Positions 17,803 through 27,268 of a stretch of 64,000 nucleotides of DNA are shown here, piece by piece. Below the pieces are notes generated by a model that had not been told where the DNA came from, searched no databases, and saw only the letters and a program-made list of their open reading frames with translations. Position 1 is the stretch's first letter. Each line of letters begins with the position of its first letter. The stretch covers positions 1,909,066-1,973,065 of the forward strand of contig NZ_FUEZ01000004.1 in assembly GCF_900157365.1 (NCBI RefSeq). Reading direction: 5' to 3'. The translations under genes were made by a program, and so were the position numbers. Source of the DNA: Mycobacterium numidiamassiliense (lineage in GTDB: Bacteria; Actinomycetota; Actinomycetes; Mycobacteriales; Mycobacteriaceae).

Positions 17803-19206
17803 GTGAGTCGCGGGCACGCACGCCGCATGGGCGTCATCGTGCTGGCGACGTTGATCATGGCATCGGTTGCGGCCTGCGGCTCGACCAGCAACGAGCTGAT
17901 CATCAGCCTCTATACACCGTCCGATGATTCGGCGACGTTCACCGCGGTTGCCCGCGACTGCACCACACAATTCGGCGGCCGGTTCGCCATTCATCAGATC
18001 GGGCTGCCCAGGGCTCCCGGCGAACAGCGGTTGCAGTTGGCCCGGCGCCTGACCGGTCACGACCGCACCCTGGACGTGATGGCGCTGGATGTGGTGTGGA
18101 CGGCCGAGTTCGCCGAAGCCGGCTGGGCGCTGCCGCTTTCCGACGACCCGGCGGGCCAGGCCGAGACCGACGCCACCGTCGACACGCTGCCCGGCCCCCT
18201 CGCCACGGCCCGCTGGAAGCACAAGCTGTACGCGGCACCGATCACCACCAATACCGAATTACTCTGGTATAGAGCAGATTTGGTCCATCAGCCGCCGCAG
18301 AACTGGAACGACATGGTGGCCGAGGCGACCCGGCTGCACGCCGCAGGCCAGCCCAGCTGGATCGCCGTACAGGCCAACGAGGGCGAGGGCCTGGTGGTGT
18401 GGTTCAACACGCTGCTGGAAAGCGGCGGCGGTCAGGTGCTTTCCGAAGACGGCCGCCGCGTCACCCTGACCGACACGCCCGAGCACCGGGCCGCCACCGT
18501 CAACGCCTTGCGGATCCTCAAGGCCGTCGCCACCGCGCCGGGGGCCGACCCCTCGATCACCCGGACCGACGCGGCCACCGCCCGGTTGGCGGTCGAACAG
18601 GGTCAGGCTGCCCTGGAAGTCAATTGGCCTTACGTGCTGGCGTCGCTGCTGCAGAACGCCGTCAAGGGTGGCGTGAGCTTCCTGCCGCTCAACCAGGATC
18701 CGGCACTGGCCGGCAGCATCAATGAGCTGGGCACGTTTGTCCCCAACGACGAGCAATTTCACCTCGCATATGCGGCCAGCCAGAAGGTATTCGGGTTCGC
18801 CCCGTTCCCCGGTGTGGCCGACGGCCGGCCGGCCAAGGTGACGATCGGCGGGGCCAACCTGGCGGTGGCCAGCACCACCCGGCACCGCGCGGAGGCGTTC
18901 GAAGCCGTGCGCTGCCTGCGCAGCCTGCAGAACCAGAAGTACGTTTCGCTGAACGGCGGCCTGCCGGCGGTGCGCACCTCGCTGTACTCCGATCCGCAAT
19001 TCCAGGCCAAGTATCCGATGTACACCGTGATCCGCCAACAGCTCACCGACGCCGCGGTGCGTCCGGTGACGCCGGCGTATCAGGCCATGGCAATTCGAAT
19101 CGCGGCGGCGCTGAGCCCGATCACCGAGATCGATCCCGACCGCACCGCCGACGAGCTGACCAAGCAGGTGCAGAAGGCCATCGACGGCAAGGGGCTACTG
19201 CCGTGA
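17803..19206 (+). CDS. lpqY: LpqY, trehalose-binding lipoprotein
   Basis: A 467-residue extracytoplasmic solute-binding protein of the ABC sugar family. The signal peptide ends in a lipobox (SVAAC) with the lipidated Cys at residue 25. The GTG at 17803, six bases after GAGG, was chosen over a TTG at 17773 that overlaps the previous gene. It captures trehalose released from trehalose mycolates outside the membrane and delivers it to SugAB. It opens the lpqY-sugA-sugB-sugC operon and overlaps sugA by 4 bp. Confidence 0.95.
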   Translation: MSRGHARRMGVIVLATLIMASVAACGSTSNELIISLYTPSDDSATFTAVARDCTTQFGGRFAIHQIGLPRAPGEQRLQLARRLTGHDRTLDVMALDVVWTAEFAEAGWALPLSDDPAGQAETDATVDTLPGPLATARWKHKLYAAPITTNTELLWYRADLVHQPPQNWNDMVAEATRLHAAGQPSWIAVQANEGEGLVVWFNTLLESGGGQVLSEDGRRVTLTDTPEHRAATVNALRILKAVATAPGADPSITRTDAATARLAVEQGQAALEVNWPYVLASLLQNAVKGGVSFLPLNQDPALAGSINELGTFVPNDEQFHLAYAASQKVFGFAPFPGVADGRPAKVTIGGANLAVASTTRHRAEAFEAVRCLRSLQNQKYVSLNGGLPAVRTSLYSDPQFQAKYPMYTVIRQQLTDAAVRPVTPAYQAMAIRIAAALSPITEIDPDRTADELTKQVQKAIDGKGLLP

Positions 19207-20120
19207 CCCGCGCCGCCGGGCTGCCAGCGACGCGGGCGGCGATCTGGAAGCGTCCGGCCGAGCAGCGGCTGGCCTTCATTCTTGTTGCGCCCGCGGCGAT
19301 TCTGATGTTGGCGGTGACGGCCTACCCGATCTGCTACGCGATCTGGCTGAGCCTGCAGCACAACAATCTGGCCACTCCCAACGACACCAGATTCATCGGC
19401 CTGGCCAATTACCAGACAATCCTGACCGACCGCTACTGGTGGACGGCGCTGGCCGTAACACTGTCAATCACAACGGTTTCCGTGCTGATCGAGTTCGTGA
19501 TCGGCCTGACGCTGGCCCTGGTGATGCATCACACCCTCTTCGGCAGGGGCCTGGTCCGCACCGCGGTGCTCATCCCGTACGGCATCGTTACCGTGGTCGC
19601 GTCCTACAGCTGGTACTACGCCTGGACGCCGGGCACCGGCTACCTGGCCAACCTGCTGCCACAGGGCAGCGCGCCGCTGACCGAACAGATCCCAGCACTG
19701 AGCATCGTCGTCCTCGCCGAGGTCTGGAAAACCACGCCGTTCATGTCGCTGCTGCTGCTGGCCGGGCTGGCGCTGGTGCCTCAGGATCTGTTGAAAGCCG
19801 CCCAAGTCGACGGTGCGGGCGCGTGGCGGCGGCTGATCAGGATCACCCTGCCCATCATCAAGCCGGCGGTGGTGGTCGCCCTGTTATTCCGGACGATGGA
19901 CGCCTTCCGCATTTTCGACAACATCTACGTGCTGACCCAGGGCGCCACCGATACCGACTCGGTGTCGATCCTGGGCTACAACAACCTGTTCAAGGGCTTC
20001 GACATCGGGCTCGGCTCGGCGATCAGCGTGCTGATCTTCTTCTGTGCCGGCATCATCGCGCTGGTCTACGTCAAGCTGTTCGGGGTCGCGGCGCCCGGTG
20101 GTGACGTCGATGGGCGCTGA
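19203..20120 (+). CDS. sugA: SugA, trehalose ABC importer permease
   Basis: A 305-residue integral membrane protein of the MalF type. It has about six transmembrane helices and a C-terminal EAA loop (LLKAAQVDGAGAWRRLIRITLP) that docks onto the ATPase SugC. The GTG start at 19203 overlaps the lpqY stop (GTGA). It pairs with SugB to recycle trehalose across the plasma membrane. Confidence 0.94.
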   Translation: MTRAAGLPATRAAIWKRPAEQRLAFILVAPAAILMLAVTAYPICYAIWLSLQHNNLATPNDTRFIGLANYQTILTDRYWWTALAVTLSITTVSVLIEFVIGLTLALVMHHTLFGRGLVRTAVLIPYGIVTVVASYSWYYAWTPGTGYLANLLPQGSAPLTEQIPALSIVVLAEVWKTTPFMSLLLLAGLALVPQDLLKAAQVDGAGAWRRLIRITLPIIKPAVVVALLFRTMDAFRIFDNIYVLTQGATDTDSVSILGYNNLFKGFDIGLGSAISVLIFFCAGIIALVYVKLFGVAAPGGDVDGR

Positions 20121-20949
20121 GGTGGCGGGCGCGCGGCGCACCGTGCTGTGGGCCGTTACCGACCTTTTGGTCGTCGGCTATGCCGGGCTTCCGGTGCTGT
20201 GGATTCTGTCCCTGTCGCTCAAGCCGACGTCAATGGTCAAGGACGGCAAGCTGATTCCGTCGTCGGTGACCCTGGACAACTATCGCGGCATCTTCCGGGG
20301 TGACTTCTTCAGCTCGGCGCTGATCAACTCCATCGGAATCGGGTTGATTACCACCGCGATTGCCGTGGTGCTGGGCGCGATGGCGGCCTATGCGATTGCC
20401 AGGCTGGACTTTCCCGGCAAGCGGCTGCTCATCGGTTCCACCCTGCTGATCACCATGTTCCCGGCGATCTCTTTGGTCACGCCGTTGTTCAACATCGAGC
20501 GGGCCGTCGGATTGTTCGACACCTGGCCGGGATTGATCCTGCCCTACATCACCTTCGCGCTGCCCCTGGCCATCTACACATTGTCGGCCTTCTTTCGCGA
20601 GGTTCCGTGGGACCTGGAGAAGGCTGCGAAGATGGACGGCGCCACGCCCGCGCAGGCGTTCCGCAAGGTCATCGTCCCGCTGGCCGCACCCGGATTGGTG
20701 ACCGCCGCGATCCTGGTGTTCATCTTCGCGTGGAACGACCTGCTGCTGGCGCTGTCGCTGACCGCGACCAAGGCGGCGATCACCGCGCCGGTGGCCATCG
20801 CAAACTTCCCCGGCACTTCGCAGTTCGAGGAGCCGACGGGATCGATCGCGGCCGGAGCGATCGTGATTACGGTCCCGATCGTCGTGTTTGTTCTAATCTT
20901 CCAACGACGGATTGTCGCCGGGTTGACTTCTGGCGCTGTGAAGGGATAG
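20110..20949 (+). CDS. sugB: SugB, trehalose ABC importer permease
   Basis: A 279-residue MalG-type permease with six hydrophobic segments and an EAA loop (DLEKAAKMDGATPAQAFRKV). The ATG at 20110 lies inside the sugA 3' end (11-bp overlap) and matches the M. tuberculosis start region. Upstream in-frame codons read through sugA sequence and were rejected. It functions with SugA and SugC. Confidence 0.93.
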   Translation: MGAEVAGARRTVLWAVTDLLVVGYAGLPVLWILSLSLKPTSMVKDGKLIPSSVTLDNYRGIFRGDFFSSALINSIGIGLITTAIAVVLGAMAAYAIARLDFPGKRLLIGSTLLITMFPAISLVTPLFNIERAVGLFDTWPGLILPYITFALPLAIYTLSAFFREVPWDLEKAAKMDGATPAQAFRKVIVPLAAPGLVTAAILVFIFAWNDLLLALSLTATKAAITAPVAIANFPGTSQFEEPTGSIAAGAIVITVPIVVFVLIFQRRIVAGLTSGAVKG

Positions 20950-20953
20950 CGCG

Positions 20954-22135
20954 ATGGCCGAGATTGTGCTGGAGCACGTCAACAAGAGTTACCCCAATGG
21001 GGCGACCGCGGTGCAAGACCTGAACATCACCATCGCCGACGGTGAATTCGTGATCCTGGTCGGGCCATCCGGCTGCGGTAAGACCACGACGCTGAATATG
21101 ATTGCGGGGCTTGAGGATATCTCGTCGGGCGAGCTGCGCATCGGCGGCGAGCGGGTGAATGAGAAGGCGCCGAAGGACCGCGACATCGCGATGGTGTTCC
21201 AGTCCTATGCGCTCTACCCGCACATGACGGTGCGCCAAAATATCGCCTTCCCGCTGACCCTGGCCAAGATGAAGAAGGCCGATATCGCGCAGAAGGTCGC
21301 CGACACGGCCAAAATCCTTGACCTGACCGAACTTCTGGACCGTAAGCCGTCGCAACTGTCGGGCGGGCAACGGCAGCGGGTCGCGATGGGCCGGGCAATC
21401 GTGCGCCACCCCAAGGCGTTCTTGATGGACGAGCCGCTGTCCAATCTGGACGCCAAGCTGCGCGTGCAGATGCGCGGTGAGATCGCCCGGCTGCAAAAAA
21501 GGCTGGGTACGACCACCGTTTACGTCACCCACGACCAGACCGAAGCCATGACGCTGGGGGACCGCGTGGTGGTCATGCATGGTGGTGTCGCACAGCAGAT
21601 CGGCACACCCGGCGAGCTCTACGAGCGTCCGGCCAATCTCTTCGTCGCGGGATTCATCGGATCACCGGCGATGAACTTCTTCCCCGCCACGCTGACCCCG
21701 AACGGACTGACCCTGCCGTTCGGGGAGGTGATGCTGGCACCTGAGGTCCAGCAGGTGATCGCCGCGCATCCCAGGCCCGGGAACGTCATCGTCGGGGTGC
21801 GGCCCGAGCATCTGTCCGACGCCGCGCTGATCGACGGCTACCAGCGGATACAGGCCTTGATCTTCGAGGTCAAGGTCGATCTGGTGGAGTCGTTGGGCGC
21901 CGACAAATATGTGTACTTCTCCTCGCGGGGGTGGGACGTGCATGCGGCTCAGCTGGACGAACTCGCCGCGGAGGAGCAGGTCCACGAAAACCAGTTCGTG
22001 GCACGAGTTTCCGCTCAGTCGACGGCGGCGATCGGGCAGTCGATCGAGTTGGCTTTCGACGCAACGAAACTCGCCGTCTTCGACGCCGACTCCGGGGTGA
22101 ACCTGACCGTACCTGTGCCACCCGTAGCTCAGTGA
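20954..22135 (+). CDS. sugC: SugC, trehalose importer ATPase
   Basis: A 393-residue MalK-type ATPase. Walker A is GPSGCGKTTT (near residue 37), the signature is LSGGQRQR, and Walker B is FLMDEPLSNLD, followed by the switch His in VTHDQTEAM and a C-terminal TOBE regulatory domain. It drives trehalose import through SugAB. Four bases separate it from sugB, and its stop overlaps the start of the following SUFU-domain gene (GTGA). Confidence 0.95.
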   Translation: MAEIVLEHVNKSYPNGATAVQDLNITIADGEFVILVGPSGCGKTTTLNMIAGLEDISSGELRIGGERVNEKAPKDRDIAMVFQSYALYPHMTVRQNIAFPLTLAKMKKADIAQKVADTAKILDLTELLDRKPSQLSGGQRQRVAMGRAIVRHPKAFLMDEPLSNLDAKLRVQMRGEIARLQKRLGTTTVYVTHDQTEAMTLGDRVVVMHGGVAQQIGTPGELYERPANLFVAGFIGSPAMNFFPATLTPNGLTLPFGEVMLAPEVQQVIAAHPRPGNVIVGVRPEHLSDAALIDGYQRIQALIFEVKVDLVESLGADKYVYFSSRGWDVHAAQLDELAAEEQVHENQFVARVSAQSTAAIGQSIELAFDATKLAVFDADSGVNLTVPVPPVAQ

Positions 22136-22731
22136 GCCTGGATCAGGTAAGGGCGCACCTGCGTGGCCACTTCGCCGCGTCGGGCGTCGACTCCGAACCC
22201 GACTCCGCGAGCGTGACGTTTCTCGGTACCGAATCCATCGAGGTATTGCGATTCCGCTCGCCCGACGGTGTGGTGCGGTACGTGTCGGTGGGGTGCTCGC
22301 GCCACCCGATGAGCGACCCGACGCAGATCCAGGTGGACCAGTTGCGCGGCCCGCGTGCCGAAGTCGTGCTGTGCCTTCGGGATCCCGGACCGATCAGCGG
22401 CATCGCCCGCAGCCTGGCGATTCTGGCCGCAACGCCCGCCGTCGACGGTGTGGTGCTGGTCCCCGACGCATTGATCGACCTCGGCTCGCCGATGTGGACA
22501 CGGCCGACCGCGCGGGTCCCTTTCACCGCGGTGTTGTTGGGCCACAGCGATATTCCCGACCTACCGCTCGAGCCGCCGCGCGATCCGGTGACCTTTCTGT
22601 CGGCGACTCCCATCACCGCAACGGAGGCCGCCTGGGTGCGGCTTAAGGGTGCCGACGCCATGCGCCAGGCATGGCACAACGACGGGGTCGACGTCCTCGA
22701 TCCGAATCGTCCTGCGGTGCAACCTGATTGA
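22132..22731 (+). CDS. SUFU-domain protein coupled to sugC
   Basis: A 199-residue soluble protein whose pattern fits the suppressor-of-fused (SUFU) family found in bacteria: an EVLRFRSPDGVVRYVSVG strand, RAEVVLCLRDP, a VDGVVLVPDALIDLG segment, and a conserved VTFLSATPITATEAAWVRLKG end. The GTG at 22132 overlaps the sugC stop, so it is probably the fifth gene of the trehalose importer operon. In H37Rv sugC is followed directly by corA. Function is unknown; bacterial SUFU proteins are often immunity- or chaperone-like. Confidence 0.78.
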   Translation: MSLDQVRAHLRGHFAASGVDSEPDSASVTFLGTESIEVLRFRSPDGVVRYVSVGCSRHPMSDPTQIQVDQLRGPRAEVVLCLRDPGPISGIARSLAILAATPAVDGVVLVPDALIDLGSPMWTRPTARVPFTAVLLGHSDIPDLPLEPPRDPVTFLSATPITATEAAWVRLKGADAMRQAWHNDGVDVLDPNRPAVQPD

Positions 22732-22743
22732 CGGCACATCCCG

Positions 22744-22841
22744 TTGAGTGTGCAGGCACGGCGCTGAGTGTGCGCCCGGGGTCGGCATAGCCCGAAATTC
22801 CCGCCGCCGCCGCACACTCCACGCCGCCGGCGCACACTCGA
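22744..22841. repeat. 98-bp nested inverted repeat between convergent genes
   Basis: GAGTGTGC occurs at 22746-22753 and 22766-22773, and its complement GCACACTC at 22812-22819 and 22832-22839. Both pairs are centred on the same point (22792.5). The flanks extend the symmetry with few mismatches. It fills the gap between the SUFU gene and the convergent corA gene and could act as a bidirectional terminator or a REP-like element. Confidence 0.7.
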
Positions 22842-22868
22842 CGCCGCATGAAACGCACGAAGCGCAGG

Positions 22869-23963
22869 CTAAAGCCAGTTGTTCCTGCGGAATTGGAAAT
22901 ACAGGCCGAGGCAGGAGACCATCATCAAGGCCATGATCCCCGGGTAGCCCCAGGTCCAGTTCAGCTCGGGCATGAAATGGAAGTTCATGCCGTAGATGGC
23001 CGCCACCATGGTGGGCACCGCCAAAATACCGGCCCAGGCCGCCATCTTGCGCATGTCGTTGTTCTGCTGCATACCGACACGGGCCAACGCCGCCTGCACC
23101 AACGAGTTGAGCATGTCGTCGTAGCTGGCGATCTGGTCGGCGGCCTCGGACTGGTGGTCGGCGACGTCGCGCAGGTAGCGCCGCACTTCTTTCGAAATGA
23201 TGTCCTTGTTTTCGATCTGCATGCGGTGGAATGCGACGGACAGCGGGTTGACGCACCGGCGTAGTTCGACGACCTCACGCTTGATCAAGTAGATCGGTTC
23301 GACGTCGAGCTTGCGGCCCGGGCCGAACGCCACGACCTCGATGCTGTCGATATCGGACTGCATCGCACCGCTCACCTCGAGGTAGTGGTCCACCACGTTG
23401 TCGGCGATGGCGTGCATGACCGCGAACGGCCCCAGCCGCAACTGATCGGCGTCGGCCTCCATGCGCTTGCGCACCTCGGACAGTCCGCCGTGTTCGCCGT
23501 GGCGCACGGTGACCACGAAGTCCTTGCCGACGAAGACCATGACCTCCCCGGTCTCCACGATCTCGCGGGCCAGCACCACCGATTCGTGCTCGACGTAGTT
23601 GACCGTCTTGAGCACCAGGAACAAGGTGTCGTCGTAGCGCTCCAGCTTGGGACGCTGATGCGCGCAGACCGCGTCTTCGACGGCCAACGGGTGCAGCCCG
23701 AAAACGTCCGCCACTTCCTGCATCTGGCTCAGGTCCGGCTCGTGCAGGCCGACCCAGACGAACGCCTCGTGCCCGAGCAATTGGATCTGGTTCACTTTGA
23801 CGAGTGCGTCATCGTAGGTGAATGTGCCGGGCATCCGGTGGCCCTCGGCGTACACCGCGCAGTCGATCAGGGACCGGTGGTGCGGATGGGGATCGGGTTC
23901 GGGGCGTGGCGCGTGCGCGATTGGTCTCAGCACTTCGGGCAAAGCGTCGAATCCCTCTAACAC
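22869..23963 (-). CDS. corA: CorA magnesium/cobalt channel
   Basis: A 364-residue CorA protein with a large cytosolic N-domain, a long stalk helix, and two C-terminal transmembrane helices framing the selectivity motif YGMNFHFMPEL. It admits Mg2+ (and Co2+) as a pentamer. The GTG at 23963 is preceded by a strong AGGAGGT six bases upstream. This decides the start against an ATG at 24008 that adds 15 non-family residues. It corresponds to Rv1239c. Confidence 0.93.
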   Translation of the reverse strand: MLEGFDALPEVLRPIAHAPRPEPDPHPHHRSLIDCAVYAEGHRMPGTFTYDDALVKVNQIQLLGHEAFVWVGLHEPDLSQMQEVADVFGLHPLAVEDAVCAHQRPKLERYDDTLFLVLKTVNYVEHESVVLAREIVETGEVMVFVGKDFVVTVRHGEHGGLSEVRKRMEADADQLRLGPFAVMHAIADNVVDHYLEVSGAMQSDIDSIEVVAFGPGRKLDVEPIYLIKREVVELRRCVNPLSVAFHRMQIENKDIISKEVRRYLRDVADHQSEAADQIASYDDMLNSLVQAALARVGMQQNNDMRKMAAWAGILAVPTMVAAIYGMNFHFMPELNWTWGYPGIMALMMVSCLGLYFQFRRNNWL

Positions 23964-24126
23964 CCCAAACCTCCTATCGCAGCGCAGGTGTGGCAGAGCG
24001 GTGCTCATGCTACGCGTTCGGCCAGAACATCATGTGAAGAGTGCGCGGTGGCCGCGCGCCGGTGGATCCGGCGGGTGCGCTAGTTTCGAGCACGACCGAA
24101 ACTCTCTGTCCAAGGAGTAAATCGAA

Positions 24127-25116
24127 GTGAGCGCAAGTCCTCTGAAGGTCGCCGTGACCGGAGCTGCCGGCCAGATCGGCTACAGCCTGTTGTTCCGCCT
24201 GGCCAGCGGCTCGCTGCTGGGACCCGACCGCCCGGTCGAGCTGCGCCTGCTCGAGATCGAGCCCGCGCTCAAGGCCCTCGAGGGTGTCGTCATGGAGCTT
24301 GACGACTGCGCGTTCCCGCTGCTGGCGGGCGTCGAGATCGGCGCGGATCCGAACAAGATCTTCGACGGCGTGAACCTGGCCCTGCTCGTCGGTGCCCGTC
24401 CCCGCGGCCCGGGCATGGAGCGCGGCGACCTGCTCGAGGCCAATGGCGCGATTTTCACCGCCCAGGGCAAGGCGCTCAACTCCGTCGCCGCCGACGATGT
24501 CCGCATCGGCGTGACCGGCAACCCGGCCAACACCAACGCGCTGATCGCTTCGTCCAACGCCCCGGACATTCCGAAGGAGCGGTTCTCCGCGCTCACCCGG
24601 CTCGACCACAACCGGGCGATCTCGCAGCTGGCCAAGAAGACCGGGAGCGCGGTCACCGACATCAAGAAGATCACCATCTGGGGCAACCACTCGGCCACGC
24701 AGTACCCGGACATCTTCCACGCCGAGATCGGCGGCAAGAACGCCGCCGAGGTCGTCAACGACCAGAACTGGATCGAGAACGACTTCATCCCGACGGTCGC
24801 CAAGCGCGGCGCCGCGATCATCGACGCCCGTGGGGCGTCCTCGGCCGCGTCGGCCGCGTCGGCAACTACCGACGCCGCCCGGGACTGGCTACTGGGCACC
24901 CCGGACGGCAACTGGGTCTCGATGGCGGTCGTGTCCGACGGCTCCTACGGTGTGCCGGAGGGCTTGATCTCGTCGTTCCCGGTGACCACCAAGGACGGCA
25001 ACTGGTCGATCGTCCAGGGCCTGGAGATCGACGACTTCTCCCGCGGCCGGATCGACAAATCGACCGCCGAGCTGGCCGACGAGCGCAATGCGGTGACCGA
25101 GCTGGGCCTCATCTGA
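24127..25116 (+). CDS. mdh: Malate dehydrogenase
   Basis: A 329-residue NAD-dependent malate dehydrogenase. The Rossmann motif is TGAAGQIGYSLLFRLASG. The active-site segment is TRLDHNRAISQLA with IWGNHSATQYPD (catalytic His). The GTG start at 24127 has AAGGAG upstream. It oxidises malate to oxaloacetate in the TCA cycle. A malic enzyme gene follows 60 bp downstream on the same strand. Confidence 0.96.
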   Translation: MSASPLKVAVTGAAGQIGYSLLFRLASGSLLGPDRPVELRLLEIEPALKALEGVVMELDDCAFPLLAGVEIGADPNKIFDGVNLALLVGARPRGPGMERGDLLEANGAIFTAQGKALNSVAADDVRIGVTGNPANTNALIASSNAPDIPKERFSALTRLDHNRAISQLAKKTGSAVTDIKKITIWGNHSATQYPDIFHAEIGGKNAAEVVNDQNWIENDFIPTVAKRGAAIIDARGASSAASAASATTDAARDWLLGTPDGNWVSMAVVSDGSYGVPEGLISSFPVTTKDGNWSIVQGLEIDDFSRGRIDKSTAELADERNAVTELGLI

Positions 25117-25176
25117 GGCGCGTGACAGGCGCAAGCACGGGTCGTCGCGCACGGATCCAGTCGATTAGGGCTACTA

Positions 25177-26376
25177 ATGAGTAGTCAGTACCCTGGGCGC
25201 GTGTCCGAAATCGTGCAGTCGCAGATTGTCATCGGAGACGACGAGATCTTCGACGCTCACGTCGGCGGCAAACTCTCGGTAGAGCTGAGGGCCCCGCTGG
25301 ACACCCAGCGCGCACTGTCGATCGCCTACACCCCGGGCGTCGCGCAGGTCAGCCGCGCGATCGCCGCCGACCACACCCTGGCCGCCCGCTACACCTGGGC
25401 GCATCGCCTGGTGGCCGTCGTCAGCGACGGCAGCGCGGTACTCGGCCTCGGCGACATCGGGCCGGCGGCGGCGCTACCGGTGATGGAGGGCAAGAGCGCG
25501 CTGTTCAAGGAGTTCGCCGGGCTGGACGCGATCCCGATCGTGCTGGACACCAAGGATCCCGACGAGATCGTGGACACCCTGGTGCGGCTGCGGCCGACCT
25601 TTGGTGCGGTCAACCTCGAGGACATCTCGGCTCCGCGCTGCTTTGAGATCGAACGACGGGCCATCGAGGCGCTGGACTGTCCGGTCATGCACGACGATCA
25701 GCACGGCACCGCGATCGTGGTCCTTTCGGCTCTGATGGGCGCTTCCACGTTGCTCGGCCGAGACATGACAGCGCTGCGCGTGGTGGTCTCCGGTGCCGGC
25801 GCTGCCGGCGTTGCGTGCTCGAAACTCCTTCTTGCCATGGGTGTTTCGGATATCACAGTGCTCGACTCGCGTGGCATTCTGCACACCGGTCGCGACGACA
25901 TGAACGCCGTCAAGGCCGACCTGGCGCGCAGCTGCAATCCCCGCGGCCTCACCGGCGGCATGGTCGAAGCCCTCGATGGGGCCGACGTTTTCCTCGGGGT
26001 CTCCGCGGGTGTGGTCCCCGAGGAGCTGATCGCCACCATGGCGCCCGGGGGGATCGTGTTCGCGCTGTCCAACCCCGATCCGGAGATCCATCCCGACATC
26101 GCGGCCAAGCACGCCGCCGTCGTGGCCACCGGCCGCAGCGACTTCCCGAACCAGATCAACAACGTCCTGGCGTTCCCGGGGTTGTTCCGCGGCGCACTGG
26201 ACGCCGGGGCGCGCCGGATCACGCAGCAGATGATGGTGGCCGCCGCGGAGGCGATCTTCTCCGTAGTCAGCGACGACCTGGCGCCCGAACGAATCGTCCC
26301 CAGCCCGCTGGACCTGCGCGTCAGCGAGGCGGTGGCCAAGGCGGTGGCTCAGGCTGCGGAAGCCTCGGACGCCTGA
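25177..26376 (+). CDS. NAD(P)-dependent malic enzyme (short form)
   Basis: A 399-residue malic enzyme. The N-terminal catalytic Tyr segment is AYTPGVAQVSRAI, the metal/active-site motif is MHDDQHGTAIV, and the C-terminal Rossmann domain (VVVSGAGAAGVACSKLL) binds the cofactor. It decarboxylates malate to pyruvate. It lacks the phosphotransacetylase tail of MaeB and is shorter than M. tuberculosis Mez (Rv2332). ATG 25177 is taken as start; a GTG at 25201 is possible and neither has a clear Shine-Dalgarno. H37Rv has vapBC33 in this position. Confidence 0.9.
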   Translation: MSSQYPGRVSEIVQSQIVIGDDEIFDAHVGGKLSVELRAPLDTQRALSIAYTPGVAQVSRAIAADHTLAARYTWAHRLVAVVSDGSAVLGLGDIGPAAALPVMEGKSALFKEFAGLDAIPIVLDTKDPDEIVDTLVRLRPTFGAVNLEDISAPRCFEIERRAIEALDCPVMHDDQHGTAIVVLSALMGASTLLGRDMTALRVVVSGAGAAGVACSKLLLAMGVSDITVLDSRGILHTGRDDMNAVKADLARSCNPRGLTGGMVEALDGADVFLGVSAGVVPEELIATMAPGGIVFALSNPDPEIHPDIAAKHAAVVATGRSDFPNQINNVLAFPGLFRGALDAGARRITQQMMVAAAEAIFSVVSDDLAPERIVPSPLDLRVSEAVAKAVAQAAEASDA

Positions 26377-26386
26377 GACAGCTCGG

Positions 26387-27265
26387 GTGAAAGCCCGACG
26401 GCTGGCCGCGACGCTGCTCGCCGCCGCGCTCGCTGTGCTTGTCTGGGCCGGCTGCGCGGCTCATCCCGACAATCGCCACGACGTGGTCGTCGGATCCGGC
26501 CCCGACGCCGAGTCGACGTTGTTGGCCGGCGTCTATCTTGCGGCGCTGCGCTCATACGGTGTCGCCGCACACACCCAGGCGGCCGCGGATCCCATGGCGG
26601 AGCTGGACTCCGGCGCGTTCACCGTCGTCCCCGTCCTCACCGGCCAGATGTTGCAGACGCTGCGGCCCGGCGAGGCGCAGTCCGACGCGAAGTCCGACGC
26701 GCAGGTCTACCGCGCCATGGTGTCGGCGCTGCCCGAGGGTGTCGCCGCCGGCGATTACGCGACGGCCGGCGAAGACAAACCCGTGTTGCTGGTCACTGCG
26801 ACCACCGCCACGGCGTGGGGCGGCAACGACCGCAACGCCGACCTTTCCCTGCTACCAAAGCACTGCGACGGGCTGGCCGTCGGGCTGGTCACCGGCCGCC
26901 GGGCACCCGCGGCGATCGGCAGTTGCCGGCTGCCGGCTCCGCGCGAATTCCCGGACGACGCAACGATGTTCGCCGCGCTACGGGCCGGACAGGTGACCGC
27001 GGCGTGGGCCACCACCGCCGATCCCTCGATCCCCGGCGACCTGGTGTCGCTGGCCGACGGCAAGCCCGCGTTGATTCAGGCCGAAAACGTGGTGCCCTTG
27101 TACCGACGCAATGCGCTGACGGATCGGCAATTGCTGGCGATCAACGAGGTCGCCGGCGTGCTGGACACCGCGGCCCTGGCCGACATGCGCCGTCAGGTGG
27201 CCGGCGGCGCCGATCCGCTGGCGGTGGCCGGCGCGTGGTTGGCCGAGCACCCGCTGGGGCGCTGA
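26387..27265 (+). CDS. lpqZ: LpqZ, OpuAC-like compatible-solute-binding lipoprotein
   Basis: A 292-residue lipoprotein. The signal peptide is ATLLAAALAVLVWAGC; the lipobox has an unusual Trp at -3. It is followed by an OpuAC/glycine-betaine-type binding fold (VVVGSGPDAESTLLAGVYLAAL; VVPLYRRNALTDRQLLAIN). It corresponds to Rv1244. GTG start 10 bp after the malic enzyme stop. No permease or ATPase genes are adjacent, so partners must be elsewhere. Confidence 0.85.
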   Translation: MKARRLAATLLAAALAVLVWAGCAAHPDNRHDVVVGSGPDAESTLLAGVYLAALRSYGVAAHTQAAADPMAELDSGAFTVVPVLTGQMLQTLRPGEAQSDAKSDAQVYRAMVSALPEGVAAGDYATAGEDKPVLLVTATTATAWGGNDRNADLSLLPKHCDGLAVGLVTGRRAPAAIGSCRLPAPREFPDDATMFAALRAGQVTAAWATTADPSIPGDLVSLADGKPALIQAENVVPLYRRNALTDRQLLAINEVAGVLDTAALADMRRQVAGGADPLAVAGAWLAEHPLGR

Positions 27266-27268
27266 GCT

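Noticed and set aside
23964..24126. Magnesium riboswitch upstream of corA or mdh
   Set aside because: No conserved stem set or M-box-like sequence could be recognised in this short gap.
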